A stretch of DNA of 64,000 nt. It comes from Euonymus europaeus. Lineage: Eukaryota > Streptophyta > Magnoliopsida > Celastrales > Celastraceae. The translations under genes and the position numbers were made by a program. The stretch spans positions 24,757,555-24,821,554 of the forward strand of contig OY756963.1 in the NCBI GenBank assembly GCA_963580455.1. The letters are read 5' to 3'. This document shows, piece by piece, positions 28,591 to 40,561 of this stretch. The notes under the pieces were generated by a model. It had not been told where the DNA came from, made no database searches, and saw only the letters and a list, made by a program, of their open reading frames with translations. Positions within the stretch are counted from its first letter, which is position 1; each line of letters opens with the position of its first letter.

Positions 28591-28661
28591 ATTTATGGTT
28601 TCTTTTCCCTGTTAATTGTGATAATAATATAAATAAAAAAGTAAGTGAATTCCTTCATAAT

Positions 28662-28805
28662 GCATGGTGATAAAAGGCAACAGGTGACAAGAATATCAAA
28701 GGGCCAGTTACAAGAACTAGCGCTTTGCCCGCGATTACATTAACCGAATAATTTTAGACGTAATTAAACTCCTGTTGCTGCTCGCTGAACATGTTAGTCG
28801 TGATA
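28662..28805. other. Junction sequence between tandem units
   Basis: About 144 bp separate the end of unit 1 from the start of unit 2. They do not match the flank of arginase exon 6 in unit 1 or the sequence after the MADS gene in unit 2 by eye. It may be filler DNA from the duplication or a remnant of the original flank. Confidence 0.6.
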
Positions 28806-31800
28806 TGGGTTGAACTCAACCACATCTGCGGCAACAACATCAGCCTTGAGGTTGTGGATGATGTTGAGGATGTTGCGGAATGAGAGACCTCCTGGTTCAA
28901 TGTGAGATACACCAGGAGGCCAGGAGCAAAGGCAGGATCAAGACAGTCCCCATCTATTGAAATATAAACTCCTTTTACGCCTTCTCCAAGTTTCTGTCAA
29001 GGAAATGCAAGAGGATTATGACGTAAAAAAACTTCTCAAATTCATAACCTTCTAATAAAGCATGCTACATCATCCCAAAAAAATGATATAGGTAAAGAAA
29101 ATACGCGAGAGAGACAGACAGACCAAATTCTCCAGAAAGTCGCGATCTCTTGAAAATGTTCGCATTTCAAATTGCTCTACTCCAAACTTTTTGCCTTGTT
29201 CACGCCCTTCACTGTTAATTGATCTGATACCAACCTAAAAAGTCAGCAAGCAAAGTCATATGCAGGCCATAGTATCAGTCGTTATGTGAAAACTGTTAAT
29301 CTCAGAAGTAGGCAAGTAGAGACAGAAAATGAATAACATTGATTAAGGCTAAAGCAATTCCACATATAGAGTGAAATTTTATGCGATAGCTCCAACAGTA
29401 TAAATGTAATTACACCATAAGAAAGAAAATAACTGTTCAATCTTTCGTGCAGACTAGATATACCTGCAAAAGTCGACGAACATAGCCGCCTTCCATTATT
29501 CGGGCAAAAGAAGATGCATGTGAATATTTATTTCCTTCAAATGCATGATAGATATCAGGGTGGGCATCTAGATGAAGAACATCTATAGGTCCCCCAAGCT
29601 TCTCAGAGACGGCCCTTACAACAGGAAAGGATATTGAGTGATCTCCACCTAAAACCAGTGGGCGTAATGGGTCCTGAAAAGGCACAATATCATGCAAGTA
29701 GAAATGTATTGGATCAAAAAGTCAGCAGAGAGATGCACATCCAAATATCCTAAGCTATAATTGATTTTTTCCCCAAAAGTTTATCCATATTCATAGAAAA
29801 CAGGTTCAAGTACAACTAACTTCTCTAGGAAATACTTCAATTGGTTAAAGCAAGAATAGGGATAAATAAGACTAAGCTAAACTGTGCATTAATAAGCCAT
29901 CAAAGCATGAACAGTGAAAATTCAACCTTTACTGCAAATTGAAGAAGTCACAGCTCCTGCAAAATATCCAGGAACTCTTCAAGCTGACCACTACCCCTGA
30001 GCTGGCATTCCCATAATTGTCTAGATCAATTAGCATAGGATTAAGTCAAACCAGTTTAGTAATGACTAATAAAATTACATATGATCTCTATTGCATTCAA
30101 AAGACCTGAAAATATAAAATTATAAATACATTAAAGGATATTTTTGCAAGTAAGGCATATCATTCTGAATTCTGAGGTATTCTTGGTGGCTCAATGACTG
30201 GATAGCTCAACAGAATGCCGGTAGTATGAAATGCATATGTTTACGTCAAGCCTACGTTCCACATTGGCAATTGGGCATTTCGCTGCTCTATGGTCAACCA
30301 ACTTGCCCTTTTTTCTCAACTAGAGTTACTGGCAAGTCTACTTAGATTATTCATACTATTATGTTTTATCTGAATTTTATACGGGGAATACTGCCAAACA
30401 CTCATACAGCGTAATATTGTCATTTTGAATTTAAATTTCATTATTTGCCACATGCAAATCTTTTGCATATTAAATGGGCTACAACGGGACCACAAGATCA
30501 AATTTGCAGCTGAAGATTACAAAAAGGTAACCAACAGTTTTAGAAAATGATCTCGCCACCACAAAGGAAAATAGAAAACCAGGCGTGAAGTTCACCATCA
30601 CTCTCACAGAAAAAAAGCTAATGCTACAAAGATGAAAATAAACAATGAGCCACACTCTTCAGCAAACTTTGCTAAAAAATTAACTGTTCCACACAACCCT
30701 CTCAGCTCCACAAAAATTCATTGAAAAGGGACAATTTGCTATTTAACATTGGAAAAACAAGAGGTAGGGGATGTCAGGATTCCTAAATCACCCAGCTGAG
30801 TTGTTCCCTGTGCTCAGGAAGCTTGATCCACCATATGCAATGGTAAAGCAATGCTAGTAACTTTATGAAAATGTTATCTAATATGATCAAATATCAATAT
30901 TAATATTCATAATTGAAACACAAACACAATAACTCACCTCTTCCATCAATAGCTTGACAGACTCGCTTATGACATTCATCAGTCTATCATCATCGACACC
31001 ACAATCTCGAATTTCTTGGACAGGGACATCTCCAACATCTGTTAGCACTCGAGGGTCATTTAATTCTTTCCCTGCATAAGCCAGAAACAATGCAATAATG
31101 CTATATTCTCAATTATGATCACAAGACAGGCTTACAAAATTCTAACATATTGTAGAAACTTCTAAAAAGACCCACAGCAACTGAGATTTAATTTGTTTTC
31201 TTTTTTCCTTCTGCTATTTTGAGAGCTGTACAGATCGAGTCAGAGCCAATTTTAGAACATTAAACTGCAACATCTAAGGTTTTGCAAGTTTCAGTAGCCT
31301 GCCTTTCCTGTTAATGCTATTGAAGAGACAGATCATATTAACTACACAAGTTTCATCTTTCTATAAAAATAACCGGTTGTAGCTATATGGTAGGATATAA
31401 TGTCGGATGGCACATGGATGCATGTAACATATTCCTTCTTTCTGACATGCTCACATGAAAGGTACTCAGTAAATCAAAGGGGAAATAATTTTCCTTTACA
31501 AACATGTTTGCGAATCCTAATATGTTTATAAATGCTTTAAAAACATTATAACATGGAATCTAATTTTAGCCAAATGAGATATTTTAATCCAAATCTTCTA
31601 CAAATAAAGTTAAAAAATAAAAGATTCCATGTTCTTCTTGCGAATCCAAATTTTATACCCTCTTCAGTTGTTGAATATGTGCTACCACACCAGATAGCTT
31701 TCCTAATGCGTGGAGGAGCAAATGCTGGCCCCTGAAGAAACGAGGAATTATGCCCCAGAGGAACTCCAAGAAGGGAGGTCGACGCTGAAGCACCTCCTAA

Positions 31801-32119
31801 GGCGCGGACAAGCTCTCCCTATGCCATTACCAATGTAGAAAAAAAATCAAATCACATTCCTTTCTGCTCGGCTGATGCTTAAATAAAATTCAATAACCAA
31901 TGAACAGATGGAACCACTCACATAAACTTTTATCCCTATTGTGACTAAAATTGATTGCAGAATTCTAGGAAAATATACCTTTAGCTTTGCCCTCTCACGA
32001 ATAAGTGTAAGAGAAGCGTCAATAACGCGATTTTGCCCCTTCTCTATGAATTCAGCCGGGCCATTTGCAAGCTTTAGCTTCTGCAAATGATGAAATCCTC
32101 GCTTTCCAATAACAGACAT
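28754..32119 (-). pseudogene. Arginase, broken second copy (unit 2)
   Basis: Exons 1-5 correspond to the intact copy and stay open: 32119-31979, 31818-31659, 31071-30938, 29673-29464, 29234-29124. Exon 6 starts at 28993 but is damaged. SIDVDCLDP has become SIDGDCLDP. An 8-bp duplication at about 28917-28924 shifts the frame just after FAPG, removing SHIEPGGLS and all that follows. Homology to the gene ends at 28806 inside the exon. The shifted frame runs through the junction and stops at 28754, giving about 331 residues with an unrelated tail. Exon 1 also has N-G-P for N-V-P. Loss of the conserved C-terminal segment argues against activity, although the promoter side is duplicated and transcription is possible. 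Confidence 0.9.
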
Positions 32120-32848
32120 GTCTGCAATGACAAATAGTCACAAAATGAATTAATGTCTAGATAACAATATTTTACAAGAAATCAATTGAACTAGAAACAA
32201 CTCGATGAACCCATATTCCATCCACAGGATGACTGCAGACAACCAAACTAATGACTGATGACACAAATACACAATGAGAATTACTCTCAAGAGAAACATT
32301 CAGACATAAGAGTTACAGAGCCAGATGACAGGATTCCCCGATTGAGCACATCATACGTGCAAGTAATTACTCAATATCATAGAATTCGCATATGTTCTTA
32401 CTAATAAATCTCCCAGTGATGAACGATTATTTATATTTCCTCTTTAAGCAAAATTCATCTGTTTCTGCAACCACATCGAGGAAGTAATTGAAACCAAAAA
32501 CGTACAATTACAATGAACATTAGAGAATCGAATAGACCCAAATTAACAAAAAAAAAACTCTTCGATTGTCTGTACCTGGATTCACAGAGGCACAATCGGA
32601 GTCCCAAAGTTGAAGGAAAGGGGAAAAAATCGAGTTACAGTATCGACTCGTTCGATTGATCAAGATGATGGAACCACGCACTTACACAATTAAAAATTGA
32701 TTAATTTAATTATCTCCAACATTATTAACGAAAGCGAATGGCAGTTTCGTCCAAACATATTTTAAAGCACTTGCCCAACCGATAATCCACTACCCCGAAA
32801 TGGTACGCAATTCAATGTGGTTTCGTGGCGGATAGGATAGGAACGGAC

Positions 32849-35473
32849 TAAAGAAGAAGACATGTGCTCCAATTGTAATGACAAAGTCATGAGGGCAACT
32901 CAAACAAGAATATGCATTTTGAGTATTCATATTTCTATTTGCATACCTTGAATAGTTCTTTGCAATACTAGGTTTGACTTTTTGATTCCAACAATGAATA
33001 TGTAAATTGAGTATGCATTTTTTTTCCTATATTTTTTTCTATAAATAGTTTTAGTCTATCATTCATTTCATCAATCAAGTCACACAAAAAAAATCTTATT
33101 CTCAAACAATCCATGGATAACACAAGTTCTAGTTCTGAAATTTTGAGACAATTTCTTAGCTTCGAATATGACTCTGAAGATGAGTTTGAACAACTTTTTT
33201 CAGAGAGAGAAGCAAAAGATCAACAAGCCAGTGGGAGGAGACGAACTGGCCATGGAGGTTCCATTTTTTGTCATAGAATAGTTCATCGCAATCATGCTGA
33301 CGCCCATTACAAACTATGGAATGACTACTTCAGTCAAGATACAGGTTCATCAAGCACCAACAGTCTTGAGATAATACTAGAGTTGCTGTTTAATCTTCCC
33401 CAAAAGTTTAAAACCCCAAAAAATCGAACACAATATGAATATTCTTGACTGTGATTTTGCAGAAGCCCAAAACTTCACAAAAGATAAAGAATTACAATCG
33501 TAAAAGAATATCCAAGGAATCAAGGAGCACCTGATCGGAGACCACAGAGGTTGCAAGAAACTGTCCTCTCACCCCGACACCAGTACAAACTGACCCTAAT
33601 AAAAAGATCGAGTAAATCAAAAATCAAATCCAGAATTTGGGTTGAGGAGAACAAAATTAGGAAACCTTGGAAGAAATTAGGGCTAAGCCATCAATTGAAG
33701 GATCATACCTTGAAGAGCAAGATCTTGTGCAGCAGCAATGGAAAAGGGTTTCCAATCTCAAGTAGAATCCTTGCTCGATCTATGTGGAGAGGGTGAACAA
33801 TTTCAAGGGGATAAGCTTACCTGGTACTGTGCATAGCCATTAGGGCATCTCCAACAGAGGTTGGATCCAAGTTCGCATACCTCATAACCGTTCTTTTGCA
33901 TCCAAAGTAGCTGATTTGAAGAAGCCAACAGCGGTCGCATCCGAGTTCCCAAATTTGCGACCTCAACTTCCGTTCGTAAATTTTTGACTTTTTCGCGTCT
34001 GAAATCGGAGTCGCAAATCAACGCGCGAATTTCTGGCCGTTGCCCAACGGCTATGCACAGTGTCGATTCATGAAGCAAAGTCTTTAAATTCTTCCTCCTC
34101 TCTCCACAGATCCAGCCTCTCCTCACAGATCTAGTGAATTTGTTGCAAAATCGAAATCGCTGGAACCCTTCGCCTCAAGGCTTGATCTTTCTCTTTCAGG
34201 TATGATCCTTAATTTGAGGTTTTATCGATCTATTCTGAACTACTGGAGTGTGAAATTTGTGTGGTTGTTGCTGCCATGAGTTGTGTGAAGAGGGTGGATG
34301 AGTAGGGGCTTCTAATTTACATTATTGAATCTGCTTTCTCTTTTACTTATACTTTTTTTTTCTCTTGATGTGCTGTAAAGTACAAGAAACCAACTTAATC
34401 TTTACCAATAATGCATGAATTGGTTCTCCTCCCAAATATCTCAGTTCATCGGATCTCTTAACAACATCATTACATTAGCACTTTTTGTCATCTCATCTTT
34501 CTTCAAAAGTAGCTAAAAAGTATTGAAGCAAAGTTTGTATCTTTAATTTGAATTGAAATGGTCATAATTAGTTAGGATTGTCTGCTTATTTTTTTGCTCC
34601 AAAGCAAAGCAATTTGGGTTTAAAAAAATCTTTAACTTTTTGGAATCCCACTTAAGAAACAGAGTCTAAGGAGGAAGAGTTAATGGGTTGTGATGCTGTA
34701 CTTATGGATTGTGGATTGTGATGCTTGATGAACTAGAAATTTGATTATGGATTGTGATGCTATACTTATGTGTTCTTGATTTCAAAAGTGAGACAAATTC
34801 TGGAGAACTTTTATCATACTGTATGGGAAAATATTTTGCAGAGGTTACTTTGATAGAAATTTCAGAACTAGAACTTGTGTTATCCATGAATTGTTTGAGA
34901 ATAAGATTTTTTTGGTGTGACTTGGTTGATGAAATGAATGATAGACAAACTAGTTATAGAAAAAAATGTAGGAAAAAAAATGCATACTCAATTTACATAC
35001 TCATTGTTGGAATCAAAAAATTAAACCTAATATGCAAAGAACTATTCAAGGTATGCAAATGGAAATATGCATACTCAAAATGCATATTCTTGTTGGAGTT
35101 GCCCTTAGGCAACGGGAAGAATTTCGCACGTTCATTTGCGACTCTTCTCTCACACATCGTCCATATCGCAAATTTGGAAACTGATTTTGAGGTCGCAAAT
35201 TTGCGACCTCCGTTGCGACCTCTATTGGCTTCGACGAAACTCAAATTCCGGATGCATATCGTCCGTTACGCGTTTGCGACCTCATATCCAGATTCTGTTG
35301 GAGAAGCCCTAAGTTTACCTATCTCCTAAACCTATGTCTCTGTTCAACGGCTATTTCCTATAGCTTAGGGTGTCAGTCCTATTCTTTGTATCCGTTGTGT
35401 TGTATTCCTGTGTATATATGTGTCTCTTGTATTTGCTAAAATCTTAATGAAAGTAATATCTACAAATCTCTTT
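32849..35473. mobile_element. Composite Harbinger-like insertion in unit 2
   Basis: Unit 1 reads GAACGGACCAGATG without interruption. Here ACGGAC occurs on both sides (32843-32848 and 35474-35479), so the insert has a direct repeat of 5-6 bp. Inside are four long inverted arms in the order A, B, A', B': A 32893-33143 with A' 34856-35104 (ends GGGCAACTC), and B 33840-34045 with B' 35107-35312 (ends TTAGGGC(A/T)TCTCCAACA). Such ends are typical of PIF/Harbinger elements. The last 160 bp resemble no arm and may belong to another element. Confidence 0.75.
33113..33448 (+). pseudogene. Harbinger transposase (HARBI1/ALP1-like) N-terminal fragment
   Basis: A 111-residue frame starts MDNTSSSSEILRQFLSFEYD and includes SEDEFEQLF, a basic RRRTGHGGSI and IVHRNHADAHYKLWNDYF. 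This arrangement is typical of the N-terminus of plant PIF/Harbinger nucleases and their domesticated ALP1-like relatives. The frame ends before any DDE catalytic domain. The first codons lie inside the inverted arm, so MDNTSSSSEI occurs again, inverted, at about 34887. The fragment cannot be an active nuclease. Confidence 0.65.
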
Positions 35474-36271
35474 ACGGACCAGATGTTACTACTTCCGTAC
35501 TAGAAATATAGTTTTACTCCTTTTATACATATATAAAACAAACCTATTTGATCGCGAAAGCTTGGCCGAATCACCAGTGAAGAAGTGACTGCAATGATTG
35601 GTCGAGAAGGAAGAAAAACGGATGATCACCGAGAGAGCTTGGCGGGATCACCAATGAAGAAGTGACCGCAAATATTGGCCGAGAAGGATGATGAAGAAAG
35701 ACAGATGATCACCGAGAACTTGGAGGAGAGAGGTTTGGTGTGATTTTTGGTAAAGGAAGAGGATGAATAGTCGGTACTCGGATGGTGTCGTTTACATGCC
35801 TGGGTAGAACAAAACGCGGTACTATTTATGAACATTGGGTAATCGCACCTACAGACCGAGAAATCCTACTGTTTTATGTAATGATGATATTCAATGATAT
35901 TAAGAAATTTTAATTAATACGGTAAAAAAAATTAAATTTTATTTGTATATTTTTTAATATATCTTCAATTAATAATAAAAAAATTAGTCTAAAAAGTCAT
36001 AAAATAAGAAATTTTTGTAAAATAACAATACATGAACTCCGATCTTTTAATTGATTATTGATTATTTAATTATGTTTAGAAAACGAATGAAGTATTTAAT
36101 TTGCCCTGCTTGTACTGGGCGCATCACGCAACGAACAGACTTTACTGTATGCAGCCAGTCAAGATAACGAGCCAGGGCCCATAAAAATGACGTACAAAGC
36201 ACTAACGAGTAACGAGACGGGACCAGGCCTGATCCCATTGGCCTTTGGCGCATAGTCGTGGCAGAACTATA

Positions 36272-36313
36272 TCCCACATCGTTCAGTTGGAGTACAACTA
36301 GACTCTTCATATA
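36272..36313 (+). promoter_or_regulatory. U6 promoter, USE and TATA (unit 2)
   Basis: TCCCACATCG lies at 36272-36281 and CATATAC at 36308-36314, with the TATA core about 27 bp before the RNA start. Spacing and motifs fit a functional Pol III plant U6 promoter. Confidence 0.85.
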
Positions 36314-36336
36314 CTGCATGAAACGAAGAACTTAGT

Positions 36337-36356
36337 GTCCCTTCGGGGACATCCGA

Positions 36357-36388
<32 letters not shown>

Positions 36389-36438
36389 GGCCCCTGCGCA
36401 AGGATGACACGCACAAATCGAGAAATGGTCCAAATTTT
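36337..36438 (+). ncRNA. U6: U6 spliceosomal snRNA, canonical copy (unit 2)
   Basis: The 102-nt sequence from GTCCCTTCGGGGACATCC to GGTCCAAATTT matches the plant U6 consensus as I know it. It contains the invariant ACAGAGA box and GGATGACACGCA. It ends in a T-run that stops Pol III. U6 pairs with the 5' splice site and U2 and forms the spliceosome's catalytic centre. With an intact promoter, this is the likelier active copy of the two. Confidence 0.95.
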
Positions 36439-37743
36439 TTTGCGATTAATTTTTTTGATCGATCAGAATTTGCTTAATAGATAGCTTTTACTGGTGTGTT
36501 TCTGCGTTAACATCTACATCAGATGTATTTCGGTCTCTTGGGTTTAGGGGTTCTTATAAATTTTGGAATCGTTAGGGTTAAATTGAACTTGAATCGTCTG
36601 GTATGATTTTTCGAATTTTTCATTGCTGAATCTGATATAGTTTACTGGTTTGCATCTGCGTTACGTACATCTGATGTCTTTTCGGTCTCATGGGTAAGGG
36701 TTCTTATAAATTTTGGAAACGTTGGGGTTAAATTGAACTTCTTCTGGGATTGATGGATTCTCAGCTTTCGGTTTCTGTGGAAACTCTGCATTTTTTTTTT
36801 TTTTGGAGATTTTACCCTAAATTGATTGCTTCAAGGGTTAGTGAGCATTTTTTTTGCCCCCCTCTCTTTTCCCTTTTTATGTGATTTTAAGACTGTTTAT
36901 GTTAGCAGATCTTTGTAGCTCTGGAATTTCTTTTTTAACTTTTGTGTAGTTAAAAGCTTGCATCTTGTCCTAATTTTTTTTCCCAATTTTTCGGTGTGGA
37001 GGCACACTCTGTTTACTTGAGACCTCAGTTGAAGTCCATGGAAGTGAAGTACTTGATATTTATCCATTTTTAGCTATTCTATGCTGGATCTTTTTACTGT
37101 TTTTGGTTGGTTGTTGAAAAGCTTGCGATTTCTTAAACGATTGACCTTTGCAGTATGCTTGCATTATTTTGGCAATGGAAACTGGAAGGAAATAACCCAA
37201 TTGTAGCGCTGCCTATATAATTTCTCTGTGTGTGAAATTCGGCTGATCTAAATTTAGCTCTCTTTGGAGTCAAATAACCAGATTAAAGTTATCAAGAAAT
37301 GCTAATTCTCTAATAAATTGGCTGCAATTGCCTATGTATTTTATCTGTGTGTGTGCTTTTTTATGTCAATTTGATCTTTCCAAGAATCAGCGTGACTGTT
37401 TTTCAGGTGTAAGAATTAATGGCTTACGAGCTCCATCCAGAACAGTGATATTGGAAGGTTTGGGGGAAGAACGTGAAAAAAAAAATTCAGGTTGAGTTTT
37501 GATATAAGAGTCTAAGGCATTTGTAGAATGAATACATATGGGCATGTGAAAACTTCCCTAGAATGGGTTGAATATTTTTTGTGTATAGTTGAATTCCTAG
37601 ATTGGGTGGAATGTGCTGTTGAAAGTTTCACCTGGCTTTCAGTGTTGTTATTCAACATTATGGAGATTTGTTGATATTTTCCTAAATTGGGTATCAATAT
37701 TGATACTGAGTACAGTGGAATTCACAGGTAATTGTTGACCGAG

Positions 37744-39575
37744 ATGGTTTTATTGTGTTGGTTTCGGCCATCTCCTCTAGAACAGAAGGCTTGCATTGAC
37801 AAGTACCATTATCTCTCCCTTCAACCATTCGTTTATATGCTATATGCTTTTTACTTATGGTTTTACATATTGCTGTTACCAGGTCTGGGTCCCTCAACTA
37901 TGGCCCTGTGCATAGAGGAGCAAGTGCTAAATCAGTGTCTTGCCTCAAAGAAGATCAGGTGTTCTCAAAAGAGGGATTCCTAATCAATCATTCACGAGTT
38001 ATGGTTGGTTCAGGTCCTGAAGCTTTCGAGAAAGGCAAGGCGGCTCTTCAAACGTGGAGGTCAGTTTGATTCCTTTTTTAACGGATAGTATGAAATCCCG
38101 ATTTGATTTGGAAAGTCAATAGTTTTTATTCTATTTGGTGCTTTAGGCATTTTGGATTGAATTGGGCATTTGTTCATCCCAAGACTCCTATTCGAGGCGG
38201 AGAGAAGTTTTGTGTTTGTGTGAAGGAGTTTCTGCCATGGGTGTTGATGCCTCTTCAGGTTGTCTATGTGAATGATAGCAGAAATGCTAAAAAAGGTGTG
38301 GCGTCTTTCGGGTTTGGAAGTGGCACCCTCTATGGTCACCTACTGGTTGGTATTTCCTTCAATTTCTAATGATCCATTTGCAAGTTTTGATTTTGAATCG
38401 GATGTGTGTGTGGATAATTTTTTCCTGTATCTGGAGAGTTAGATCATTGTTGATATTGGAAGATGGTTTATATGTGAAGTCAGTCTCCTTTTCTTCGCTT
38501 TTTCTCTATGATAGGGAATCTCTGATGAACATTCGTATTTGAAGCCCACTCTAGTTGTTTCACCTTGTTTCCTACATCATTTTTGTCTCCTATTCGTTTT
38601 GATGCACTCATGCACAGAGTTCTGAGGTATTCTTGCTTAATGGTGAGTATGTTATATGCTTATGTAACACCAAGAGTCGGCATTCCTTGTGATGGTGCTT
38701 GCAATCTGGATTGTTTTTTAAATGATTGTATGTGCTCGTCCCAGTTCTTCCAAAACGAATTTCATCCTTTGACCTCTCATTGATTCATTAGACCACGATC
38801 AACCTGGGGACTGTCTTCTTTGGGCTCTGCTTAATGTCCATGATGTGTGTATATGTGACAAGTAGAACTAGCATAACATTGTGGGTTTTTGTTGCAAACA
38901 ATATTATTCTTTTAACTTGATTCTACCCAATCAATTAGCTCTTTCCCCTAAAATATCTCCCTTTGTCCTATAATTGATTAGTCCAAACATGATGAACATA
39001 GGATTGATTTGCTTGAACATGGCTTTATGCTTAACAATTATGAGCAATCTGCCCTCCTGATGGTTGTTGACATCTAGATTGTTCTTTTAACTGAATTGAA
39101 TCCGCTCTATCGGTTCTTTGGCATCTCTCATTGATTAGTCTTAGCAGGAGATTCCATTCAATAGCAAATATTATTCTGTCACACTGCTCCCCACTTCTAC
39201 ATATTGCATCTGTACAATGGCATCCGGTTCTTAGGAGAACTATTTTTTTGTTTCAACTATTTTTGTACTCCTATCAAGGATGGTGTTTTTTTTTTCTTTT
39301 CATTTTTTTCTCTGGATATAGTTGTAAGTTATGAACCGCATAATCGGACGAACAATCACTCATGTTACTCGGTTGTTTTTCTGTGAAACCAGGCCGGGGA
39401 AGAACGTTTCACGATCGAGATTGACAATAAAAGTCAGGTGTGGTATGAAATACTTTCCTTCTCAAAGCCGGCCCACTTTCTTTCCTTCATCGGATATCCA
39501 TATGTGCAACTTAGACAGAAGTACTTTGCTCATCAATCTAGTACTGCAGTTCGGAAACATTTGACTGCTCTGTAA
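37744..39575 (+). CDS. UPF0548 / DUF1990 family protein, unit 2
   Basis: This is the tandem paralogue of the gene at 25226. Four exons: 37744-37802, 37883-38059, 38147-38345, 39393-39575. They total 618 nt, 205 residues, with no frame disruption. Substitutions are few, for example SLNYGP for SFNYGP, CLKEDQVFSKEG for SLKEDQEFSKEG, TLYGHLL for TLHGHLL, a D-to-N change after FTIEID, and GYPYV for GHPYV. Function is unknown. The sequence between this gene and the upstream U6 is conserved between units except for the hAT/MULE in unit 1, so the two copies differ chiefly in upstream DNA. Confidence 0.9.
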
Positions 39576-40500
39576 CTTGTATTGTATGTGGGACGCACAA
39601 TCTGGTGTTATAAAATTTCCTCTTTTTTTTAAGGTATTTTGGTCATAATTTGATTCTCAGAACTACCTTTATTTCTTTATAATGTCAACCTTCATAACCT
39701 TGAGAGGGCAGTTTATAAGAATCAAAGATGGATGATAGGTTCCATGTGGGTTTATTAATTTTCGGATGAATTATGTGTAATGTTTTGCAATTGATAAAGT
39801 ATGAATGTTCCTTCTGGTGGTCACTTTGGATGATACCATATAGACTAATAGTGAATCACTGAATCTCTCTAGGATAAATTGTATGGACTTCGCCTTGAGT
39901 TGTGTTTTTACATTGGACCTTAATTTAACTTATTTATGTGTGGGCTCATCTCGGGTTTAGATTCATTTCAAATATAATAATATAAAAATATCATTGAGAA
40001 AGAATGCAAAAACAATATTAGTAACTATTTTTCCAATAAATTTTGATAAAAGTGCCTCCTATATCAATAATATTTTTTTTCATAGTTTTTCTTATTTAAT
40101 TATAATAACAACCCAAAATTATATAAATCATAAAAATAGAGAATGCCTAATCTACACAGTCCGTCATAAGCGAGATCCATGTTGCTCGACACAAATCCCA
40201 CACTTTTATTCAAATGATATAATTAAGAAATTGAGTTTCCAATTTATTTTTGTCAATTCCATTTATAGGTATATAATCAATCATATATACGCCGATACTC
40301 CATTATTAATAAATATATAGACAAAAAATTAGTGAATTTTTTCCAATTATAGTACCATATTTAAGGAAACCCTAAAATAGTCTGAGAGTCCACCAGTGTC
40401 CAAAAAAAAACTGATTTGAATTTCCCATATATAGGTATATAATAAATTTCTATAGATACGCAGAATCTCCTCTTATTTAAAATTCTCTATGATTTTCCAA

Positions 40501-40509
40501 TATATATAA
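40501..40509 (+). promoter_or_regulatory. TATA box of MADS-box gene, unit 2
   Basis: TATATATAAC precedes the start codon by about 55 bp, in sequence nearly the same as in unit 1. A CAACAACAACAACAATGG leader follows. Confidence 0.6.
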
Positions 40510-40561
40510 CCCTTAGGCCTAAACACTTTTACACAAAATTCTTCTGACAACAACAACAACA

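Larger units (their letters stand above)
15821..28661. repeat. Tandem segmental duplication, unit 1
   Basis: This segment and 28806-41220 are direct repeats over their whole length apart from later insertions. Both carry arginase (-), U6 snRNA, UPF0548 and MADS-box genes in the same order. Homology begins at TGGGTTGAACTCAACC inside arginase exon 6 and ends at GTGAATTCCTTCATAAT just after the MADS gene. Removing unit-specific insertions (22648-25025 and about 19983-20510 here; about 2.63 kb in unit 2) leaves an ancestral unit of about 9.8-9.9 kb. Confidence 0.95.

Noticed and set aside
34754..35329. 191-codon + strand frame across the Harbinger arms
   Set aside because: It runs antisense through inverted repeat arms A' and B'; its length is explained by the repeats and not by coding.
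35312..35473. LTR-like end (TTGTGTTGTATTCCTGTG, CTTAATGAAAGT)
   Set aside because: It resembles the tail of a plant LTR, but no partner LTR, primer-binding site or TG...CA pair was found.
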